Below are positions 56,901 through 64,000 of a stretch of 64,000 nucleotides of DNA, piece after piece. A model generated the notes under the pieces. That model ran no database searches. It was not told where the DNA came from and saw only the letters and a program-made list of their open reading frames with translations. The translations under genes were made by a program, and so were the position numbers. Origin of the DNA: Bilabrum cf. latius (Eukaryota > Bigyra: Bicosoecida > Bigyra > Bicosoecida); assembly GCA_965178125.1 (NCBI GenBank), contig OZ237749.1, forward strand, positions 558,001 through 622,000, given 5' to 3'. Position 1 is the stretch's first letter. The number at the start of each line of letters is the position of its first letter.

Positions 56901-59872
56901 TCAATCTCGCTGGCAGCAACATCCTTGCCGTCCGTCTTGCCCACCACAGTGATCACGTACTGGGTCTTGACGGCATAGTCAAGGATGGCGTTCGCCACCT
57001 TGATCTGGCCGTCGCACAGCCCGATCGTGAACGCGGAAAGGAAGTTCCCACCAGCGTCCTTGGCCTGGCCGTCGTTGTTCCCTTCCGGCTTGATGGACCA
57101 CAGAATGGCCTGGTCCTCGCTCAACGTGGTGCCCTGAATGGGGCTGCCCACCAGCGTGCCGGGCATCACGCGCTCCTCCACCTCCAGGGCCCCAGCAAGG
57201 TCAGGAATCGTCGGCGGTGCCGGCTGGCACTTGGTATCCTGGCCACCAAAGCTGCCGAAAGTATCACATGGGCGCAGCTCGTCCGAGCCGGCGACTGCAA
57301 TATAGCCAGCCTTGCACTGGAACTCGCAGAATTCGCCTGTCACCGTCCCATCGCACTGCGTGTTGTCCTTGCAGTCGGTCCACACCTTGAAATCATCAAT
57401 CTGCACCCCATCACCGTGCGCTGCAAGACCTTGCATGCCGTAATTGAGCGGAGTACTGCGGGAAGGGTCGCTGAACGTAGATACGAGCTCGTCTCCGCAG
57501 TATACCTTGATGGAGAGCGTGTCCTACTCTGCTCGAATCAGCTGCGGCTCTTCCGTGTCGTCCGTGGGAATCGTGCAGTCCTTGGAAAAAGCAACCTCGG
57601 TCTCCGTGTACTTGTATACAAAATCGGTGGGGTCGTATCCGTAGCTCCAGTAGGTCATGTGGTGCTTGTCCTCGCCACCTGTGAGACTGACTGCGTACCC
57701 ACTGGTTTCTGAGCCAGTTTTGCGGAGCAGCAGCTGCGCTCTCGTCCCCTCTGGAATGATAAACTTGGCCTCGACGTTGAGGTTGCGGCCAAACGTCTGT
57801 CGGTACGTCTGCGCACTGCCCATTGCGAAGAGGTAGTTGAAATCTGCGACGGGCGCCGAGTTGGTGGAGGAAGACGTTGACGGGCAGCTGCCTCCGGAAC
57901 TTTCCCTGTGCACCAACCGCTCGTTCTCGATCTTCCAAACGTCGCCTGCAGCGGAGATCGATGCAGAGTACACGGGCACTGGCACCAGCATGGGGTACCA
58001 CTAAGGACCTTCCTCGCTCTCCAGCTCGTCCAGGTCGTCCCCGAAGCCCATGTAGTTGTGCACGCGCTTGCAGGAGTCGGTGTTCTCGGGCATGCCCAGG
58101 TTGGAGCAGGTGCGGCCGCACCTTCCCATCCCGCTGCCCCAACTGCCGCTGTTCACATTGCCATACGTGTACCACGAGGTTCGTGTGTACGACATGTAGT
58201 AGCCTTGAGTGAAGGTCATGCCTGCATTGCAATAAAGGTAGCAGGAGCCTGCACGCGTGAGCGGCAGCGAGTAGGTCATGGACGTGGAGTTGTAGTCGCC
58301 GCATCCAGAACGACTCAGTTCGTTCTGGTAGTCTGGCAGCCAGCTGGTCGGGACCAGCTGGCTCGCGGCAGGAAGCGAGGTGGGCTTGTACTTGTTCTGA
58401 AGGTAGGTGCTGATCCGCCGCATGGTGGTGGTGTTCATGGGCTTGTCGACGGGAGAAGTGTACACCAGATACTCGGCCATGTACTGGACGCCACTCCTGC
58501 TGCGCATGCTGTACTGCGGCTCGTGGGATAGCACAATCGAGATGCAACAAGGCAAGTAGCAAAATTAGTCCCCTGGAGAGAACCCGCGAAGCCTATGAGG
58601 CGTCCATGCATACATCGTGGCAGAATGTGTCCTCACAGAGTACGGCAGACCAGCTAGGAGAGAGCTGACCACCTCGCCGTAGTCGCGCCCTATCCGGAGG
58701 CGGTGGGCTGCAATGAGTGTGGGCGAGCAGTTGCTAGGGAGCGATCATGACGAATGGCTCGCATTGCCTCTTTTCCAGGTGCTTGGCATTGCGAAATGAC
58801 ACTTACTAGAGCTGTAGTATGACGCCGAAGTAAAGTCGCTAAGGCTCGAGTAGGAGGCCGAGACTCCTTGGAAGGCCTGTTGGTTCCTTGAACCCGAGGC
58901 GGGGCTCTCGGTAATGTCGTCGTCAAGACCCACGTGGAACTGATGCTCGGTACCGACCTTCTTGGTCCAGCCCACCATGACCATCGGGTCTTCCTCTCGC
59001 CAGCCGCTGTACGCGGAGAAGCCGAAGTCGTAGGGCAGGTCCTACTTTTTCAGCGATGCCTAGGCCATAGTGTTTGACGTGCGAGATGTTCCAGATCGCC
59101 CCATGAATCCAAGAATCGGACGGTTCGTATCATACTAGTAAATGTAGTATTGGTAAGAGGTGCCCTCCCAACCGAGGTTCCAACCATTGCGAACCTGATC
59201 GTAGTAGTTCGTCCGATGTGATCGACCTGCGAGGAAGACAACGAATACGTTTCGGCTGCTTGTACGATCGTTAGGCTAGGTATCATCGCATGCATATTGC
59301 ACAACAAACATGAGTGCAGGCTTGGGATGGGCCGACATGGTGGGTACCGCTGCAAACATTTCATTAATGGACGGCTGGCGGTGCGGGAAAACGCAGGTGC
59401 CAGCACCCAGGCTGTTGCCGGGCCAACACAAAAAAGACTCACCGAAGCTGATGACCTCCCATGGATACGCCAAACTTGGATACGTGTAAGGCTAGCCAAC
59501 CGCAAAAATGTACCTGTTGTGGTTGCTGCTAATATCAATCTTCTTCATGTCGCCGGCCTCGGCCGTCGCGGGGACGTACTCCATGATGGTGGAGCTGGTT
59601 ATGTAGGCTGCCGAGAAGCAGCCAATCCGCTGGTTGTACACGTACGGTGCCATATCATGGAAGTAAGTGGAGCTGTATGCAGACCGGAAGGCCTTCCATT
59701 CGCCGGACTAGAGCTTCGCCTTGTCAGTATTCTTCTGTGTCAGCACCTGGCCGTACGAATTCCTGGAGAAATCGAGATGAACGAGCAAATCTACGTCTTC
59801 ACCGAGCCCTTCAGACAAAGGATCCATTGCAACGACTACATATCCACATAGTGCGGCTAAGAGTGCTCTCAT
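47972..59872 (-). CDS. Giant surface membrane protein: lectin-like, cadherin-like, IPT/TIG repeats, cysteine-rich module, about 9 TM helices
   Basis: The ATG at 59870-59872 begins a signal peptide (MRALLAALCGYVVVAM) and the gene ends in TGA at 47972-47974; about 3,870 residues. TAGs (about 59701, 59497, 59276, 59138, 59063, 59045, 58001, 57524, 56381) are read through; none occurs in the last 2,789 codons. One intron lies between a strong GTAAGTG donor (58806) and an acceptor near 58573-58509, not resolved. Domains: laminin-G/concanavalin-like (GWNLGWEGTSYQ; YMAEYLVYTSPVDKP; YLQNKY), a short Cys-rich segment (CEFQCKAGYIAV), cadherin-like repeats (LDRNDPP, VDENSVVGT, ATDPDG, DVNDPP), at least 12 IPT/TIG repeats (NFGP motif), a GCC2-like cysteine module (CLPCPEGGVCNGYD; CASCDTGFYRRAGECVKC), then about nine hydrophobic helices and a cytosolic tail (DRHSWVRLRGQFKEF). 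Probably a cell-surface adhesion or sensing protein. Confidence 0.88.
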
Positions 59873-60387
59873 ACCAACCCCAGTACCCCGGCGTAGTGAC
59901 TGCGGAATGTTTTGTGATTTGAGCAGGCTAATTCAAGCAAAACGGTGCAGCACTCGAAACAATAATCGCGGAAACGAATAGAAGTGGTTGCTAAATACAA
60001 CGTACCTGGAGGAAGGGCCTTTCGAGGGCTGCTACCCTCGATTGTCAACGAAGGAAGTGAGCATGTGGTCCCGTCATCCTTCGAATCGCCGCAAATCTGG
60101 TATTTTACACCAATTTTTACACTTTACTTTGGTGCCCTGGCGGTGACCAGTGGTGACCAGTGGTGGGACGCATTTCCATCACTGCAATTCGATTATGCAT
60201 TTTGATTCTCTAGCAACCCTTAGATTCTGAGCGGTTCATGTGCCAGAAGGTACTACTTAGTAAAGGCACGCCCCGGGCCGTGGCAACTTCCCTCCGCATG
60301 TGTACAGGACTCGCAACCATCGGGCTTCTGTAAGACCCCAAAGTACGCTCAGATCAACAAATAACGCAAACCATACAGATGGGCGAC
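59873..60387. other. Intergenic, upstream of the giant surface protein
   Basis: Contains the 3' flank of the SDR gene and the presumed promoter of the giant surface-protein gene. No supported coding frame. A short direct repeat ggtgaccagtggtgacca lies at about 60143-60160. Confidence 0.5.
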
Positions 60388-61381
60388 TCACTTCCCCCCG
60401 CCACTGCCACTGCCGGCAGCTGCACCTCGCGCTTCGTCGCGAACCGCTGCCCAGCGGTCCATGTACTTTTTCTCGCGGATATCCCATTCTTCGGCGGGGT
60501 ACTCCTCGTCCGATGTAGACAACAGGAGCCATTGCAAGAAGAAAGCGCAATTTTCCGGCGTATCAAGGGCGTTTTCCGGCGGAGGGGCACCTGCTTTGCT
60601 CACCCCGATTTTGTGCTCCTCGTAGGCAGCCTTGCTCGCCTCGTCCATGCTGCTTTGGAAGCCCCGGAACAGCCCAGAAAGCGGGAATTTATCTTCATCT
60701 ACCTCACGAATTTTATCCTGCATGGGAGTGGCGACGATCCCGGGCCGCACAGAGCCGCACATGATGCCCGTGCCTCCGAGCTCGACGTTCATGCTCTGCC
60801 ACAGCATCTTGAACGCGGCCTTGCTCGTGCAGTACGTCGTCCAGCTGGGGTATGCGCTGTCTGCGGCGCCACTGGATATATTAAGGATTCGTCCGCCAGG
60901 CTGTGTCATGCTCGGAAGCAAGGCTTTGGTGAGAGCCAACGGGGCAAAGAAATTCACTTCAAACGTCTTGCGGACGTCGTCCACCTCTAGAGACGCAAGC
61001 GGAGTCACCGGTCCGATGGAGCCAGCATTGTGCACAAGGTAGTCAATGGTAGAGCCTGTTGATTTAGCCGCGGAAGATACTGCTTCGACTCCCTGCAAGA
61101 GGCACAAGACGGCAATACTCGAAGGTGACGTGGCGGCTTATAAGATATACTAGCATATTACGAAGTCATCAAGGTATCCTCACCTCTGACGTTGTCAGAT
61201 CAGCAGAGCAAACGAGAATCTTTCCTTCTTCTGCTTCTTTGGCGAGCGCTTCAAGTGGCGCAGGACGGCGCCCAACTGCAATCACTCGAACACCGCGAGA
61301 TGCCAACGCCAGCGATAGAGCTTTGCCAATACCGCTGCCAGCACCTGTCACAACTGCATGCATTGTCTTTGCAGCAGCCAT
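60388..61381 (-). CDS. Short-chain dehydrogenase/reductase, sepiapterin/benzil-reductase-like (two exons)
   Basis: Exon 1 (61184-61381) ends at GAG|GTGAGG. Exon 2 (60388-61092) begins after CTCTTGCAG, phase 0, giving 300 residues and a TGA stop. It has the NADP-binding glycine motif VVTGAGSGIGKALSLALA near residue 10, an ADLTT segment, VHNAGSIGPVTPL (a variant of the NNAG motif), a catalytic serine in RILNISSGAADSAYPS and Y-x3-K in WTTYCTSKAAFKM, then a C-terminal RPGIVATPMQ. The order and spacing match classical SDRs of the sepiapterin or benzil reductase type. Substrate unknown. No TAG occurs inside, so it reads the same under either code. Confidence 0.9.
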
Positions 61382-61473
61382 TGTATTCTGTTTCCAACTG
61401 GCAGTACAGTTACGCTGTCTACTATGGACGTCATTCGAAAATCAGATTCACTGCCGATAACTTGACGTTACCA

Positions 61474-61750
61474 TTATTCGCGAGCGGTTTCCAGACTTTC
61501 GTAGCTAGTGTCCCCAATGGAGACAGAAGCACCATCAGCCAGGATTCTCCGGAATATGTCGATCATATTACACCCATTTGTGTCCGGAACGTGGACCCTC
61601 ATGCGACATCCTACCCTGTTTCGGCCCCATGCTCTCATTCCCGTTGGAAGGCGAATTGGTTCATCCCCAGCGATCGTCAACCAAATAACCAGCTTCATGG
61701 ATGACAAAGAACTAGCTATGGCGTCATGTACGAGTCGCGTGAGACTTTGA
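61474..61750 (-). CDS. Possible 3' exon of an unrecognised minus-strand gene, TAA stop
   Basis: A minus frame from about 61750 encodes NQSLTRLVHDAIASSLSSM and then KLVIWLTIAGDEPIRLPTG, IDIFRRILADGASVSIGDTS and ends SLETARE before TAA (61474-61476). A CCGTAG acceptor-like site precedes it. Further upstream, open pieces (HYEVVWLVVSTSDSSEYTQG at about 62050-62120 with a GTAAGT donor; KLETLFEAFANLFCVHGAPI at about 61920-61980) look like exons of one gene. I could not find a splice pattern that keeps phase throughout. Confidence 0.35.
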
Positions 61751-62252
61751 TTCCTCTACGGTAGAGATCTCAGAGCCTACCGTCAACTGCAACTGCTAGA
61801 TTCCGCGTGCTTGGACCCATGTGCCGCAGACTTGGAACCATGCCGCCGTTGAAGAAGACAAGTGGGTATAGATTGCCAAATCCAAATGGCGGGTGGACCC
61901 TGACAACGTCAAGTCACCGGATGGGAGCCCCATGCACGCAAAAGAGGTTTGCAAACGCCTCGAACAAGGTTTCAAGTTTCTGCTAGGAAGGCAACAAATG
62001 CTGTAGCAGGCGCAGCTTGCTTCTTCTCGACTCAACATTCCCCCACTTACTGCCCTGAGTATACTCGCTGGAATCCGAGGTTGAGACCACCAGCCAAACC
62101 ACTTCATAATGGCCCAGGGCCTCCGTATCCGATCCAATACATGACTGCTTGTTTCCGTGATTTTTGAAAATTCAGGAGCCTAAAATATCTGTCCATGACC
62201 AAACAAAATTTGAACAACATCGGGCCGAGGCTCAACACCACATTTGCCAGCC
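61751..62252. other. Region with exon-like fragments, unresolved
   Basis: Holds the two exon-like minus-strand pieces described for 61474-61750. Otherwise nothing is recognised. Confidence 0.3.
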
Positions 62253-64000
62253 TCACGAGCTCTCCTTGGCTTGCCCGATGAACTTGGGGTGCCTGTCCAT
62301 GTCCGGCATGATGGTGCGGCCAGAGGCCCTATCTCTTCCTAGCGGCATGAGCCTCTTGCCCATGGTCAGGGCAATATCCTCCGGCGTTCTCACGTCGTGG
62401 AAGCAATCGAATAGCGCTTGCACCACCGTGTAAATGTTCCGCCTCTTCGGCCCGATGATCTTGGCCGTGTAGTTCTGGAAGCCCCCAAGCTCCATGATGG
62501 TCTCGATTGTGTAGTCGCTGCCAGAGGGGATATCGTGACCCGGGCCCCTTGACATGAGCAGCACCTTGATCCCGTTCTTCTTGCCGACCAGGTCGTGGTA
62601 CAGCTGCCCGCGCCACGTGCTCACGTGGATCATGTCCTTATGCGCGGCTTCGGTGGCTAGCTGAGTGGCCCTCTCGGCGTCTTCGTGCCTGCCTACGCCG
62701 TACCCTATCCCACCCACCCCGTTACCTGCCACTGCAAGGCAGCGGTACGTCACCTCCATTCCACCACGGATTGTCTGCGAGCACGTAAGGAATGAATGTG
62801 GGGAGAAGGAAAAGCACCATATCGATTGGCTGGGGAAGCGCGGCACACAAAGGAGTGGGCTAGACTGTTGTAGCATTGGGCAGCAGCAGCAGCAGCCGGC
62901 GCAGCGTCCCCCTCATCAAGCCATGCAAAGTTGTCCTCAGGCCGAAGCTCGGAGAAATCTCATGTGTGGAATTTTTGCTGTTCTAATCCTCGGGATCTGC
63001 CGCGCGAAGCTTGCTATGCTGCTGCTTCTTGCTCTCTTGCCTACAAGATCACGAATGCACGCATCTCATAATGGTTCTCACGTTGTGTGTCTGCGACATG
63101 TCCAGCAGTGCCATGTCTGGGCTCAGAAGGGGGCGGTTGGGCATGACCAGCGGCTGCATGTAGAGGCGGTGCAGCTCGCGCCGCTCCACGTCTAGTGCTC
63201 GCTCCTCGGGACGCAGGGTGGGGTCTGGCTTTGGCGCCGTCTTCCGCTCCCCGTCCGATACGAGGTCGTTCTCGCTGTAGATGGCGTCCGACTCGTCAGA
63301 GCCGCGCGTGGGGATAAGGGGCGTGGCCACCTCCTCTATGGCAGCCGGAGAGACCGTGTACAGCGGCCTCGTTCCTTGCATGGGAGCGTCGGCGCCGTAG
63401 TAGTGGGGATCCATGTTGAACTCTGGGTCGTCGGAGGGTCCGTCCTCCGTGCCCGAATCGCTGCCTTCGTGCTCCTCGGCGATCACAGTCGCCATCTTGC
63501 CGTTGCCGGCCGCGTCCAGTCCGCCCACCTACAGGAGTTTCCTCCTCTCCTCGGCGTCTTGCTCGGCGCTGATGCCGCCCCCAAGGCGCTCAACCTGGTC
63601 ACCTTCGTGCGCGTTTCTCTCCCTCCTGGAGAGCCCAGCGAGCTGTTCGCTCCTCCACTGGCGCCTCTCCTCGTCCTCCACGGTACTCGCGCTGCGGCGG
63701 GACGAGCTGCTACTACCCATGGACTGGTAGTCATCGCCATCGGGCTAATCGAAGTCGTCACCGTGCTCGGCAGCGAATCCAGTGTCGGCCTCGGCAGAGG
63801 CATCGTCGCCCCCCTCGCCGTCAAAGCTCGGCAGCACCCCGATACCGCCGCCCCCATCGTCGTTGATCCCATCGCCGTCGTCTGGGTCCTCGTCCGACGA
63901 TGACTCGGAGTCGATAAGGTCGTCGGCAACAAACACGCCGTGTGCGCGAAGGTGCTCTGGTGGTGCAGGCAGTCCATACCGCTCCCACATGGACTCTGGA
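62253..64000 (-). CDS. MRPS5: Mitochondrial-type ribosomal protein uS5 with long acidic N-terminal extension (5' end outside window)
   Basis: Exon 2 (62253-62774) encodes the S5 fold: VTYRCLAVAGNGVGGIGYGV, then YHDLVGKKNGIKVLLMSRGP and YTIETIMELGGFQNYTAKII, RRNIYTVVQALFDC, and ends in TGA. This order and the GNG-x-GYGVG loop are typical of uS5. An intron (GTGAGA...TGCTCGCAG, 62775-63081) separates it from exon 1 (63082 to the right edge), phase 0. Exon 1 is very acidic and passes TAGs at about 63745 and 63529 (DDFD[Q]PDGDD; RRKLL[Q]VGGLDAAGNG). An ATG at 63988-63990 (MWERYGLPAPPEHLRAHGVF) is possible, but the frame stays open to the window end, so the start is uncertain. At least 476 residues, longer than bacterial S5 (about 165), as is common for mitoribosomal versions. 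Confidence 0.8.

Noticed and set aside
59497-59522. Possible short intron (GTACAT...GGCTAG) in the giant surface gene
   Set aside because: The segment is in frame and reads well as protein with TAG as Gln (YIFAVG[Q]PYTYPS); no intron is needed.
1-64000. UAR = Gln code (both UAA and UAG)
   Set aside because: No TAA is found inside long genes while CAA is used, and two genes end in TAA at sensible places. One unresolved intron boundary leaves slight doubt.
1-64000. CRISPR arrays, tRNA and rRNA genes
   Set aside because: I saw no spaced direct repeats, tRNA-like cloverleaf or rRNA motifs, but a covariance-model scan was not possible.

Overview
The window is nuclear DNA of a GC-rich eukaryote, probably an alga or other protist. 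It has GT-AG introns in a minority of genes and eukaryote-specific proteins: an RNA polymerase I RPA12 subunit, an F-box/kelch protein and a mitochondrial-type uS5. It also carries very large secreted or membrane proteins. I cannot place the lineage more precisely from the sequence.

The main observation is that almost every large gene is cut by in-frame TAG codons, while the same reading frame carries the same protein through them. I counted about 93 such TAGs in 15 genes. The 16 complete or 3'-complete genes end in TGA (14) or TAA (2), and none ends in TAG. Where paralogues can be aligned, TAG replaces CAG or CAA at two positions (8827-8829 versus 18943-18945 and 32910-32912; 40487-40489 versus 36265-36267). 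The window is therefore best read with UAG = Gln and UGA/UAA = stop. All CDS coordinates below use that reading; under the standard code most of these genes look like strings of short ORFs.

Layout: 1-3885 is a 3' gene end that may be mobile-element related. 3886-4740 is an AT-rich spacer with a repeated hairpin element. 4741-37734 holds three copies (two direct on minus, one inverted on plus) of a giant secreted GT41 (O-GlcNAc-transferase-like) protein. Two copies are fused to a second GT-B glycosyltransferase and one lacks it. Between them lie a broken polytopic membrane-protein gene (about 12.3-14.85 kb), an F-box/kelch gene, a small membrane protein, a SAM methyltransferase and a coiled-coil protein. 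35299-37734 is a GT92-like glycosyltransferase, whose two near-identical relatives (39053-41473 and 44772-47192) sit in a 2.97-kb segmental duplication flanking a repetitive basic/acidic protein gene. RPA12 lies at 38022-38457.

From 47972 to 59872 runs one roughly 3,870-residue gene: signal peptide, lectin-like and cadherin-like domains, at least 12 IPT/TIG repeats and about nine membrane helices. An SDR oxidoreductase, an unresolved exon cluster and the uS5-like gene (running off the right edge) complete the window. The six glycosyltransferases in inverted arrangement, with signal peptides, suggest a locus for secretory-pathway or cell-surface glycan synthesis. That is inference from domains and clustering.
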